Shown: piece by piece, positions 1-8,330 of the stretch
How positions within the stretch are numbered: the stretch's first letter is position 1
How the letters are laid out: every line of letters starts with the position of its first letter
DNA from: Hyalangium gracile
GTDB lineage: Bacteria; Myxococcota; Myxococcia; Myxococcales; Myxococcaceae
Assembly (NCBI RefSeq): GCF_020103725.1
Contig: NZ_JAHXBG010000018.1
Location: 62,001-126,000 of the forward strand
Direction: 5' to 3'
DNA length: 64,000 nucleotides
Position numbers and translations under genes: made by a program
The notes under the pieces: model-generated
Databases searched by the model: none
Told to the model about the DNA's origin: nothing
What the model saw: the letters and a program-made list of their open reading frames with translations, nothing else

Positions 1-1
1 C

Positions 2-1165
2 GGCAAGCCGATCGACGGGAGGACGGACCTCTACTCCGCGGGCCTCATCTTCCACGAGCTGCTCAGTGGCGTGCGCGCCTTCCAGGGAGAGACGATCGCG
101 CGCATCCTCTACGCGCAGGTACACGAGCCGCCCCCGCCCGTGGCACTGCCGCTGCCGGACGTACTGCGGCAGACGCTCTTGAAGTTCTACGAGAAGCGTC
201 CGGAGGATCGCTTCCAGGACGCGGCCCAGGCGGATCGGGCGCTCATGGCCTGCGAGGAGGCGCTGCGCTCCTTCTCCGGGGGCGTCGTCGTGGCCCCAGT
301 CCCGCCCCAGGGCGACGTCTCGCGAGCCGCGAGTGCCACTCCGGAGTCCTTCTCCGCCACGATGCGTCGGCCCGAGTCCGGCTCCGCGCAGGCCGAGGCG
401 CCCGCCGAGGGAGTCCTCTCCGCGACGATGATGCGGCCGGAGTCCGGCGCGAGCGGGGGCACGCCCTCACCCGCGGTCTCCCCTCCGCCGGCTCGGCCCG
501 TGACGGACCGGGACCTGAAGCCCGCCCCGGCACTGCTCGGGACCGATCGACAGCCCGCTCCGGTGATACCGGCTCCCATGCCACCGGCTGCGATGCCGGG
601 GGGCCACCCGGGGCCGATGCCAGGGCGCCACCCCGCCGCGAATCAGCGCGGGAAGTCCTCGGGCACGGGGAAGGGCTGTCTCATCGCCGTGCTGATCGTG
701 GGCTTCTTGGGATGCCTGGGAATGACAGGGCTGGGCTTCCTGGCCTGGCTCAGCAACCTGAGCCAGGAGAATGCACAGTCGTCCTCCTTCACGAACGAGC
801 ACCACACCGCCCACCCGCATGGGGATCCTCCGGAGGAGGAGGGCCTCGCCGCCTTCCAGGCAGCCGCCGTCGGACTGTCCCCAGGCTGCTACGCGACCGA
901 GCTCATCATGCGGGCGGATCGCCATGGCAGCGAGCATGCCGGCGCATGGGAGATCGAGTCGGGCTCCGCCTGGAAGCCCGTGGACTGTTCCTCCGTTCGC
1001 CGCAAGCAGCCGAGCCGCGAGGCGATGGCGCTGATGGAGCAGTGGCCCGTCCAGGGAGAGCTCCTCCAGGTGGAGCTCTCCCCGCCGAAGCCAGATCCCG
1101 ATGACGCGGGCTCCCTCCTCAGGACGGTCCGCGCCTACACGCGGGTCTCGGAAGGAGCCCACTGA
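2..1165 (+). CDS. Ser/Thr protein kinase, C-terminal part (5' end outside window)
   Basis: The reading frame is open from base 2, so the gene is cut by the window edge. The first residues (DLYSAGLIFHELLSG) match subdomain IX of Hanks-type kinases and EKRPEDRFQDAAQADRAL matches subdomain XI, so only the end of the catalytic lobe is seen. A Pro/Ala-rich linker follows, with two near-identical copies of SATM(R/M)RPESG around residues 118 and 141. One transmembrane helix (CLIAVLIVGFLGCLGMTGLGF) lies near residues 220-245, and a roughly 130-residue C-terminal region matches nothing I recognise. This is the usual layout of membrane-anchored myxobacterial kinases, with a cytoplasmic kinase and an extracytoplasmic tail. 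It ends 14 bp before the convergent htpG stop. The substrate is unknown. Confidence 0.85.
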   Translation, partial: GKPIDGRTDLYSAGLIFHELLSGVRAFQGETIARILYAQVHEPPPPVALPLPDVLRQTLLKFYEKRPEDRFQDAAQADRALMACEEALRSFSGGVVVAPVPPQGDVSRAASATPESFSATMRRPESGSAQAEAPAEGVLSATMMRPESGASGGTPSPAVSPPPARPVTDRDLKPAPALLGTDRQPAPVIPAPMPPAAMPGGHPGPMPGRHPAANQRGKSSGTGKGCLIAVLIVGFLGCLGMTGLGFLAWLSNLSQENAQSSSFTNEHHTAHPHGDPPEEEGLAAFQAAAVGLSPGCYATELIMRADRHGSEHAGAWEIESGSAWKPVDCSSVRRKQPSREAMALMEQWPVQGELLQVELSPPKPDPDDAGSLLRTVRAYTRVSEGAH

Positions 1166-1179
1166 GACGACCCGGGCCG

Positions 1180-3186
1180 TCAGGCCTGGGCCGAGGAGCC
1201 GCCCGACGTCGTCGAGGCCTCCGGGGCCTGCGAGCCCGCCGTCGGAGCGCCGTTGGCGGGAGGCTCCACCGTCTGCCCCGCCAGCTGCGTCAGCAGCGCC
1301 GTCATCCGCTTCGCGAAGCGGTTGGGATCCTCCAGCGGGCTGCCCTCGGTGAGCAGCGCCTGATCATGCAGCAGCTCGATCCACTCTGTGACCCGCTCGG
1401 CCTTCGCGTCCTTCTCGTGGAGCTTGCGCAGGTGCTCGATGACGGGGTGCGCGGGGTTCACCTCGAGGATGCGCTTGGCGCGGGGCATGCCTCGGCCGTG
1501 CTCGCGCAGCAGGCGCTCCAGGAAGGCGGGCGAGCCGCCCTCGGGCAGCACCAGGCAGACGGGTGAGTCGGTGAGGCGATCGGACACGCGCACCTCGCGG
1601 ACCGCGTCCTTGAGCACCTCCTTCATCCGCTCGGTGAGCGCCTTGAGGCCCTCGGCGTGCTCCTCCTTCTGCTTCTTCTCCTCGGGCGTCTCCTGGAGCT
1701 TCAGGTCCGCCTGCAGCGCGGACACCAGCGGCTTGCCGTCGAACTCGTGCAGCCCCTGGGCGGCCCACTCGTCCACCGGGTCGGTCAGGAAGAGCACCTC
1801 GTAGCCGCGCTTGCGCAGCGCCTCCAGGTGGGGCGAGCCCTCCAGCGCCTTCCGCGACTCGCCGAACATGTAATAGATGGCCTGCTGGCCCTCCTTCATG
1901 CGCGACACGTAGTCGGCCAGCGACGTCAACCCCTCCTGGTGGCTGCTCTCGTAGCGCACCAGGGCGCCCAGCTTCTCGCGGTGCTCGCTGTCGCCGGTCA
2001 GCCCCTCCTTGAGAATGGCGCCGAAGTTCTTCCAGAACGCCACGTAGTCCTCGGGCTTGTCCTTGGCGAGCTTCTCCAGCAAGTCCAGCGTCTTCTTCAC
2101 CACGTGCTTGCGGATGGAGCGCACCACCGCCGAGTCCTGGAGCAGCTCGCGCGAGACGTTGAGCGGCAGGTCATCCGAGTCCACCACGCCGCGCACGAAG
2201 CGCAGCCAGGGCGGCAGCAGCTCCTCGCAGTCGTCCATGATGAAGACGCGCTTGACGAACAGCCGCACGCCGCGCCGCCGCTGGGTGCCGTCCATGTCGA
2301 ACGGGCGGCGCTTGGGCAGGAAGATGAGGCCGGTGAACTGCTGGTTGCCGTCCGTCTTGAAGTGCGTCCACGTCTGCGGCGGCTCGAAGTCGTGGGTGAG
2401 GTGCTTGTAGAACTCCTGGTACTGCTCGTCGGTGATCTCCGACTTGGGGCGCTGCCAGAGCGCGCTGGCCTTGTTGACGGTTTCGAAGGCGGTGGTGGTG
2501 CCCTTCTGGCCCGTCTGCGCGTCGATGACGTCCGTGGTCTTCTTCACCTGCAGCTGGATGGGGTGGCCCACGTAGTCGGAGTACTGGGTGATGAGCGAGC
2601 GCACGCGCCACTCGTCCAGGAACTCCTTCTGGTCCGCCTTGAGGTGCAGGGTGATGGAGGTGCCGCGCGTGGTGCGCTGGGCGGGCTCCACGGTGAAGGT
2701 GCCCTTGGCCTCGGAGGTCCACCGGAACGCCGGCTGCTCCTTGCCCGCGGGCCGGCTCACCACCTCCACGCGGTCGGCGACGAGGTAGGCGCTGTAGAAG
2801 CCCACGCCGAACTGGCCGATGAGGTTCACGTCCTTCTGGCCGCGCTGGGAGAGCATCTCCAGGAACTCGCGCGAGCCCGAGTGCGCGATGGTGCCCAGGT
2901 TCTTCACCAGCTCGTCATGCGTCATGCCGATGCCGGTGTCCTCGATGGTGAGGGTGCCGCGCTCGGCATCGGGGATGATGCGGATCTCCAGGGTGGGCTC
3001 ATCCCCGAGCAGCTCCGGCTCGGTGATGGTGCGAAAGCGCAGCTTGTCCAGCGCGTCGGACGCGTTGGAGACCAGCTCGCGCAGGAAGATCTCCTTGTGG
3101 CTGTAGAGCGAGTTGATGACCAGGTTCAGCAGCTGGTTGATCTCGGCCTGAAAGGAGTGGGTCTCCCTCTGGGTTTCGACGGACAT
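1180..3186 (-). CDS. htpG: Molecular chaperone HtpG (Hsp90 family)
   Basis: ATP-dependent cytosolic chaperone of the Hsp90 family, 668 residues against the usual 620-660. The N-terminal GHKL ATPase motifs are intact: [13 protein letters not shown], the DTGIGM box ([13 protein letters not shown]) and [17 protein letters not shown]. The middle and C-terminal dimerisation domains follow. The tail ends in a short Ala/Pro/Ser-rich extension. An in-frame upstream start would add 16 residues (to 3234), but ATG at 3186 is preceded by GGAGG at good spacing and begins [13 protein letters not shown], the normal HtpG start. Upstream I see only a weak promoter candidate (TCGACA, 16 bp, TATGGG; minus strand 3224-3251) and no CIRCE element. 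Confidence 0.97.
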
Positions 3187-3323
3187 GGATCCTCCGGACA
3201 CCTGATGTAGGCGTGACCCGTTCCCCATAACCATTCCGGAAGACTTGTCGAGTCCGAAGGTCGCCCGCCTGGGCCTGGACCGGGCTCCCCACCCGCCAGG
3301 GAAGGCGATAAGACTGCCGCCCC

Positions 3324-5030
3324 ATGACCCGTTACCTCCTGTCCCTGCTCACGACCGTGCTCCTGGCGGGCGCCGCCCGGGCCGCCGAGCCGGCTCCCCT
3401 CCCCACCGCCGCGGAGCTCCAGCGGATGACGGCGCGCTTCGCGCCCGTGGACCTCAAGGTCGACGTCTCCAAGCTGCCGGACAACGAGAAGCGCGCGCTG
3501 GCGAGGATGGTCCAGGCCGCTCAGCTCATGGACCCGCTCTTCATGCGCCAGTCCTGGGCCGGCAACGAGACGCTCCTGCTGGAGCTGCTGAAGGACACCT
3601 CGCCGCTGGGGCGCGAGCGGCTCCGCTCGTTCCTGCTCAACAAGGGGCCGTGGTCACGGCTGGATGAGGGCCGGCCCTTCATCCCCGGCGTCCCCGCCGA
3701 GCCGCCTGCGTCGGGCAACTTCTACCCGCCCGCCACCACCAAGGAGGCCATCGAGCAGTGGGTGAAGACGCTGCCCGAGCCCCAGCAGCGCGAGGCCACC
3801 GGCTTCTACACCACCATCCGCCGCGCTCCGGACGGCAAGCTCATCGCCGTGCCCTACAGCGTGGAGTACCAGGGCGAGCTCGGCCAGGCGGCCCAGCTCC
3901 TGCGCGAGGCCGCCCAGCTCACGAAGCAGCCCACGCTCCAGGCCTTCCTCACCGCGCGCGCGGATGCCTTCCTCTCCAACAACTACTACGCCAGCGAGGT
4001 GGCGTGGATGGAGCTGGACGCCAGCATCGAGCCCACCATCGGGCCCTACGAGGTCTACGAGGACAACTGGTTCAACTACAAGGCCGCCTTCGAGGCCTTC
4101 ATCACGGTGAGGGACGACGCGGAGACGCAGAAGCTGTCGCGCTTCAGCGGCGAGCTCCAGGGGCTGGAGAACGCGCTGCCCATCGATCCGAAGATGCGCA
4201 ACCCGAAGCTGGGCGCGCTGGCGCCCATCCGGGTGGTCAACAGCGTGTCCTCCTCCGGAGACGCCAACCGCGGCGTGCAGACGGCCGCCTTCAACCTGCC
4301 CAATGACGAGCGCGTCACCGCGGAGAAGGGCAGCAAGCGCGTGATGCTCAAGAACATCCAGGAGGCCAAGTTCCAGCGCGTGCTGAAGCCCATCGCCCTG
4401 GTGGCGCTCTCCGCGAAGGATCGCGCGAACGTCGCCTTCGACGCCTTCTTCACCCACATCCTCATGCACGAGCTGATGCACGGGCTGGGGCCCCACAACA
4501 TCACCGTCGACGGCAAGCAGACCACGGTGCGTCAGGCGCTCCAGGTGGCCTCCAGCGCCATCGAGGAGGCCAAGGCGGACGTCTCCGGCCTCTGGGCGCT
4601 GCAGCAGCTGGTGAACAAGGGGCTGCTCGACAAGTCCATGGAGCGCACCATGTACACCACGTACCTGGCCTCCATGTTCCGCTCCATCCGGTTCGGCATC
4701 GACGAGGCCCATGGCAAGGGCGTGGCGCTCCAGCTCAACCACTTCCTGGACACCGGCGCGGTGAAGGTGAACCCGGACGGCACCTTCTCGATCGTCCCGG
4801 AGAAGATCCAGGAGTCCGTGACGGCGCTGACGAAGCAGCTCATGGAGCTGCAGGGGCGCGGCGATCGCGCCCAGGCCGAGGCCCTGCTGTCGAAGCTGGG
4901 TGTGGTGCGGCCGGAGGCGCAGAAGGTGCTCGACAAGCTCCGCAACGTCCCCGTGGACATCGAGCCGCGCTTCGTCACCGCGGAGCAGCTCATCCGAGAC
5001 TTCGGCGGCCCCGAGCAGGTGAAGAAGTAG
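3324..5030 (+). CDS. Secreted M49-like (dipeptidyl-peptidase III family) metallopeptidase
   Basis: Protein of 568 residues with a cleavable signal peptide (residues 1-20, ending AARAAEP). A zinc site is visible: HELMHGLGPH starting at His382 and the second motif EEAKAD around Glu414-415, the arrangement of the DPP III-like clan. Classical DPP III has HExxGH. This protein has HExxH followed by GLGPH, as in the peptidase half of plant NUDIX-M49 fusions, but there is no Nudix domain here. The signal peptide suggests a periplasmic or secreted peptidase, whereas animal DPP III is cytosolic. It is a single gene between htpG (divergent) and a desaturase. Substrate is unknown. The fold assignment is strong and the peptidase specificity is inferred. 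Confidence 0.8.
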   Translation: MTRYLLSLLTTVLLAGAARAAEPAPLPTAAELQRMTARFAPVDLKVDVSKLPDNEKRALARMVQAAQLMDPLFMRQSWAGNETLLLELLKDTSPLGRERLRSFLLNKGPWSRLDEGRPFIPGVPAEPPASGNFYPPATTKEAIEQWVKTLPEPQQREATGFYTTIRRAPDGKLIAVPYSVEYQGELGQAAQLLREAAQLTKQPTLQAFLTARADAFLSNNYYASEVAWMELDASIEPTIGPYEVYEDNWFNYKAAFEAFITVRDDAETQKLSRFSGELQGLENALPIDPKMRNPKLGALAPIRVVNSVSSSGDANRGVQTAAFNLPNDERVTAEKGSKRVMLKNIQEAKFQRVLKPIALVALSAKDRANVAFDAFFTHILMHELMHGLGPHNITVDGKQTTVRQALQVASSAIEEAKADVSGLWALQQLVNKGLLDKSMERTMYTTYLASMFRSIRFGIDEAHGKGVALQLNHFLDTGAVKVNPDGTFSIVPEKIQESVTALTKQLMELQGRGDRAQAEALLSKLGVVRPEAQKVLDKLRNVPVDIEPRFVTAEQLIRDFGGPEQVKK

Positions 5031-5117
5031 CCCCGGAGCCTGGCTCGCCTGGCCCTCGACCCACCGCCCGTCGCTTTTCCATGCGCGCCGGGCGGCTCGG
5101 GGCCACAACCCAGACGG

Positions 5118-5870
5118 ATGAGCACCCGCGCCCACCATGGCCCCTGGGGAGTCCCCCTCGCGCTGATCCTCATCGGCGCGTGGTTGGGGCACCTTGCCTG
5201 GATGCTGACGGCGGACGGCCTCTCCTGGCGCTCGCCCGTCTCCTGGCTCCACGTGGCCCTGCAAGGCTACCTGTGCACCGGCCTCTTCATCACCGGCCAT
5301 GACGCCATGCATGGCACGGTGAGCCGCCGCTGGTGGCTGAACGCGGCGGTGGGGACGCTCGCCTGCTTCCTCTTCGCGGGGCTGTCCTACCGCCGGCTGG
5401 TGGTCAACCACCGCGCCCACCACGCCGACCCCACGGGCGAGCGCGATCCGGACTTCTCCACGCGCTCCCAGGCCTTCTGGCCGTGGCTGGCCACCTTCAT
5501 GTTCCGCTACACCACCTTGACGCAGCTCGTCGTGATGGCGGTGCAGTTCAACGTGCTCAAGTGGCTGGGAGTGGCCGAGTGGCGCCTGTGGGCCTTCTGG
5601 GTGGTGCCCGCGGTGCTCGGCACGCTGCAGCTCTTCTACTTCGGCACCTACCTGCCCCACCGCCGGCCGGACACCCCCGAGATGGCGCCCCACCACGCGC
5701 GCACCCTGCCGCGCAACCACCTGTGGGGCATGCTCTCCTGCTACTTCTTCGGCTACCACTGGGAGCACCACGAATCGCCCTCGACCCCATGGTGGGCGCT
5801 ATGGCGGATGAAGGATGCTCGGGCCCGTGCCTCGGCCCTGGCTGGTCAGGGAGAGGCCACCACCCGGTAG
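5118..5870 (+). CDS. Fatty acid desaturase family protein, beta-carotene ketolase (CrtW)-like
   Basis: A 250-residue membrane di-iron protein. It has the three His clusters of the family: HDAMHG near residue 57, NHRAHHADP near residue 99 and YHWEHHESP near residue 215, with hydrophobic segments between them. Length and the pattern HDAMHGTV ... HRAHH ... DPDF ... PWWALW fit CrtW-type 4-ketolases better than long-chain acyl desaturases. CrtW adds keto groups to beta-ionone rings of carotenoids in the inner membrane. No other carotenoid gene lies nearby, so the physiological substrate is not proven by context. The ribosome-binding site is weak. A generic fatty acid desaturase role remains possible. 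Confidence 0.72.
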   Translation: MSTRAHHGPWGVPLALILIGAWLGHLAWMLTADGLSWRSPVSWLHVALQGYLCTGLFITGHDAMHGTVSRRWWLNAAVGTLACFLFAGLSYRRLVVNHRAHHADPTGERDPDFSTRSQAFWPWLATFMFRYTTLTQLVVMAVQFNVLKWLGVAEWRLWAFWVVPAVLGTLQLFYFGTYLPHRRPDTPEMAPHHARTLPRNHLWGMLSCYFFGYHWEHHESPSTPWWALWRMKDARARASALAGQGEATTR

Positions 5871-5936
5871 GGGAGGGGCCGCTCGTCTCCACCCGGGGTG
5901 TAACTGAACGCGGGTTGACGCGTAGATAGAGGAGTC

Positions 5937-6935
5937 ATGTCCGACAAGAAGGCGCCCGAGCCCCCCAGCTCCGAGATCACCCCCGAGAAGCAGTACCTGC
6001 GCCGCCGCGAGCTCATCAAGAACGCGGGCCTCTTCGCGGGCACGGCCGCGGTCGTCGGGGGCGGGCTGTACCTGCTGGGCATGAAGCGCACCCGGCCCAT
6101 GGACAAGTTCGTTCCGGACGCGGGCGAGCTGGCCGCGCTCCCCGTCTCGGGCGGCAAGGGCTCCGGGCCCTACGACACCGACGAGTCCCGCACGCCCTAC
6201 GAGGACGTCACCACCTACAACAACTTCTACGAGTTCGGGCTCGACAAGAACGATCCGGCCCGCCACTCGCACACCCTCAGGACGCGGCCGTGGACCGTCA
6301 CCATCGACGGCGAGGCGCACAAGCCGCAGACGGTGGACATCGATCAGATCACCTCCTGGTTCCCCCTGGAGGAGCGCGTCTACCGGATGCGCTGCGTCGA
6401 GGCCTGGTCCATGGTCATCCCCTGGCTCGGCTTCCCGCTGGGCGAGCTCATCAAGCGCGTGGAGCCCACCAGCCGCGCGAAGTACGTGGCCTTCACCACG
6501 CTGATGGATCCGGAGCAGATGCCGGGCCTGAAGCGCCCCGTGCTGGACTGGCCCTATGTGGAAGGCCTGCGCCTGGACGAGGCCCTGCACCCGCTGACGC
6601 TCATGGCGGTGGGGCTCTACGGCAAGACGCTTCCCAACCAGAACGGCGCGCCGCTGCGGCTGGTGGTGCCCTGGAAGTACGGCTTCAAGGGCATCAAGTC
6701 GATCGTGAAGATCACCCTCACCGAGCAGCAGCCGCCCACCACGTGGAACCTGGCCAAGCCCGAGGAGTACGGCTTCTACGCCAACGTGAACCCCCAGGTG
6801 GACCACCCGCGCTGGAGCCAGGCCTCGGAGCGCCGGGTGGGGGAGTTCCGCCGCCGCCCCACGCTGCCCTTCAACGGCTACGCCGAACAGGTGGCCTCTC
6901 TCTATGCCGGCATGGATCTCCGCACGAACTACTGA
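5937..6935 (+). CDS. msrP: Protein-methionine-sulfoxide reductase, molybdopterin catalytic subunit MsrP (YedY)
   Basis: A 332-residue periplasmic molybdoenzyme that reduces methionine sulfoxide in oxidised envelope proteins. A Tat signal with twin arginines ([12 protein letters not shown]) starts near residue 21 and is followed by a hydrophobic stretch. The Mo-cofactor cysteine is Cys153 in [10 protein letters not shown]. The sulfite-oxidase fold core follows ([23 protein letters not shown]). The start has a good AGAGGAG ribosome-binding site. The msrQ partner begins 7 bp after the stop, so the two are co-transcribed and form the heme-membrane-subunit/reductase pair known from Escherichia coli. 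Confidence 0.96.
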   Translation: MSDKKAPEPPSSEITPEKQYLRRRELIKNAGLFAGTAAVVGGGLYLLGMKRTRPMDKFVPDAGELAALPVSGGKGSGPYDTDESRTPYEDVTTYNNFYEFGLDKNDPARHSHTLRTRPWTVTIDGEAHKPQTVDIDQITSWFPLEERVYRMRCVEAWSMVIPWLGFPLGELIKRVEPTSRAKYVAFTTLMDPEQMPGLKRPVLDWPYVEGLRLDEALHPLTLMAVGLYGKTLPNQNGAPLRLVVPWKYGFKGIKSIVKITLTEQQPPTTWNLAKPEEYGFYANVNPQVDHPRWSQASERRVGEFRRRPTLPFNGYAEQVASLYAGMDLRTNY

Positions 6936-6942
6936 GCTTCCC

Positions 6943-7563
6943 ATGGCCTCCCCGCCGCTACCCTGGCTCAAGCCTGCCGTCCTCGTGGGAGGACTCGCCC
7001 CGCTGGCGCTCCTGGCACTCCAGGGCGCGCAGGGGACGTTGGGGCCCAACGTCATCGAGGCCGTGCTCAACCAGACCGGGCTGATGGCGCTCATCTTCCT
7101 GCTGGGCTCGCTGGCGTGCACGCCGCTCAAGCTGCTCTTCGGTTGGACGTGGCCCGTGCGCATCCGCAAGCTGGTGGGCCTGATGGCCTTCGCGTACGCG
7201 GTGCTGCACTTCCTCACCTACGCGGTGGCGGATCAGGGGCTCAAGCTCGGCCCCATCCTCGAGGACATCACGAAGCGGAAGTTCATCGCGGTGGGCTTCA
7301 TCGCCCTGGTGCTGCTGGTGCCCCTGGCCGTCACCTCCACCAACGCCGCGGTGCGGCGCATGGGCTTCCCGGCCTGGCAGCGCCTGCACCGGCTCGTCTA
7401 CGTGGCGGCGTCGCTGGGGGTGATCCACTTCGTCTGGCGGGTGAAGAAGGACGTCACCGAGCCCTTCATCTACGGCGCGGTGCTCGCGCTGCTGCTCGGC
7501 ATCCGCGTGGTGGAGGCCGTGCGCAAGCGCCGCCGGGCCCGCCCCGCCCCGCGTCCCGCCTGA
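6943..7563 (+). CDS. msrQ: Heme-binding membrane subunit MsrQ (YedZ)
   Basis: Inner-membrane b-type heme protein of 206 residues that passes electrons to MsrP. Several transmembrane helices are visible. Conserved His residues lie in AVLHFLTY and in LHRLVYVAASLGVIHFVW, the expected heme ligands. ATG at 6943 was chosen over an in-frame start inside msrP because the sequence then begins MASPPLPWLKP just ahead of the first helix. The 7 bp gap from msrP indicates one operon. The C-terminus ends in an Arg-rich cytoplasmic tail. Confidence 0.94.
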   Translation: MASPPLPWLKPAVLVGGLAPLALLALQGAQGTLGPNVIEAVLNQTGLMALIFLLGSLACTPLKLLFGWTWPVRIRKLVGLMAFAYAVLHFLTYAVADQGLKLGPILEDITKRKFIAVGFIALVLLVPLAVTSTNAAVRRMGFPAWQRLHRLVYVAASLGVIHFVWRVKKDVTEPFIYGAVLALLLGIRVVEAVRKRRRARPAPRPA

Positions 7564-7614
7564 GCCAAGGCGAGGCACAGGCTGGAAATGCGAAGGGCCG
7601 GGCGTCCGCGCCTG

Positions 7615-7634
7615 CCTCCCGTCCTGCGGGGAGG
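7615..7634. terminator. Candidate hairpin between convergent msrQ and receiver gene
   Basis: CCTCCC and GGGAGG form a 6-bp stem with an 8-nt loop in the 115-bp gap between the convergent stop codons at 7563 and 7679. There is no clear T-run, so an intrinsic terminator is only possible. The rest of the gap shows nothing recognisable. Confidence 0.35.
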
Positions 7635-7678
7635 GGCTGCGGCCTCGCTCGGCCCTGGGAACCGGAACGGATCCGGGT

Positions 7679-8155
7679 TCAGCTGTTGCGCGGCAGGATC
7701 GTATCCACCAGCGTCATCAGCTGCGCGCAGCTCACCGGCTTGCGCACGAAGGCGTTGATGCCCGCCTTCTGGCCCTGCGTGCGGACCTCGGCGACGTTCG
7801 GATCGCCCGTCATCATCAGGATGGGGGTGCGGGCCACGCGCGGGTTCTTGTTGGCGCGGACCTCCATGGCGAACTCCGCGCCATTCATGCCCTCCATCCG
7901 GAAGTCCGTGAGGACCAGATCCACCGCGCCCTGCTCGAGCACCTTCAGGGCTTCCTCCCCCGACTCGGCTTCGACGTACTCGAAGTTCCGAGCCATCAGA
8001 TAGATCTTCAGCAGCGTCCGGATGGAGCGGCTGTCATCGACGAGAAGGACGCGCTGGGGCGTCCCGGTAGCGGCCTTCAGCACGGGACGAACCGACTCCA
8101 CGGCGGGACGAGGAATGGAAATGGTTGCAACGGAGGAGAGCGTTCCGGCCTTCAT
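7679..8155 (-). CDS. Stand-alone receiver-domain response regulator
   Basis: A 158-residue protein made of a ~35-residue N-terminal lead and one CheY-like receiver domain. Visible receiver residues are the acidic pair in VLLVDDSRSIR, the phospho-acceptor Asp84 in LVLTDFRMEGMNG, and the conserved Lys in FVRKPVS. There is no output domain, so it must act through protein contacts or as a phosphate sink. A longer in-frame start (8293) would add 46 residues and read through the promoter; ATG at 8155 with GGAAGGATCCT upstream is preferred. No histidine kinase gene is adjacent, so its partner is unknown. Confidence 0.88.
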   Translation of the reverse strand: MKAGTLSSVATISIPRPAVESVRPVLKAATGTPQRVLLVDDSRSIRTLLKIYLMARNFEYVEAESGEEALKVLEQGAVDLVLTDFRMEGMNGAEFAMEVRANKNPRVARTPILMMTGDPNVAEVRTQGQKAGINAFVRKPVSCAQLMTLVDTILPRNS

Positions 8156-8203
8156 AGGATCCTTCCCTCGTTCAGGTAACTCCCCCTGAACTGCACAACT
8201 GGA

Positions 8204-8232
8204 ATAATGCAGGAAAGCCCGTCTGATGTCAA
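8204..8232 (-). promoter_or_regulatory. Sigma70-type promoter for the receiver gene at 8155
   Basis: On the minus strand a perfect TTGACA (-35; complement of 8227-8232) is followed by a 17-bp spacer and CATTAT (-10; complement of 8204-8209, 4 of 6 consensus). It sits about 50 bp upstream of the ATG at 8155, in a locally AT-richer stretch of this very GC-rich DNA. This is the clearest housekeeping promoter in the window. Confidence 0.7.
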
Positions 8233-8283
8233 AACGAAGTGAAGGCCGCGAAACCGGGAAATCTTGAACAGGTGTGAGGGGAG

Positions 8284-8304
8284 GTAGGGCCACAGGGGCC
8301 CTAC
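8284..8304 (-). terminator. Candidate terminator of the kinase-TonB receptor-lipoprotein operon
   Basis: GTAGGGCC and GGCCCTAC form a perfect 8-bp stem with a 5-nt loop, 27 bp after the lipoprotein stop codon and just upstream of the promoter at 8232. No T-run follows on the minus strand, so it could also be a transcript-end stabilising structure. Confidence 0.45.
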
Positions 8305-8330
8305 GAGGCAGCCCCTGTAATGACGGGAGC

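Noticed and set aside
3224-3254. Heat-shock promoter or CIRCE operator for htpG
   Set aside because: Only a weak sigma70-like pair and a short imperfect palindrome (3242-3254) are present; no CIRCE inverted repeat and no sigma32 -10 box in the right orientation.
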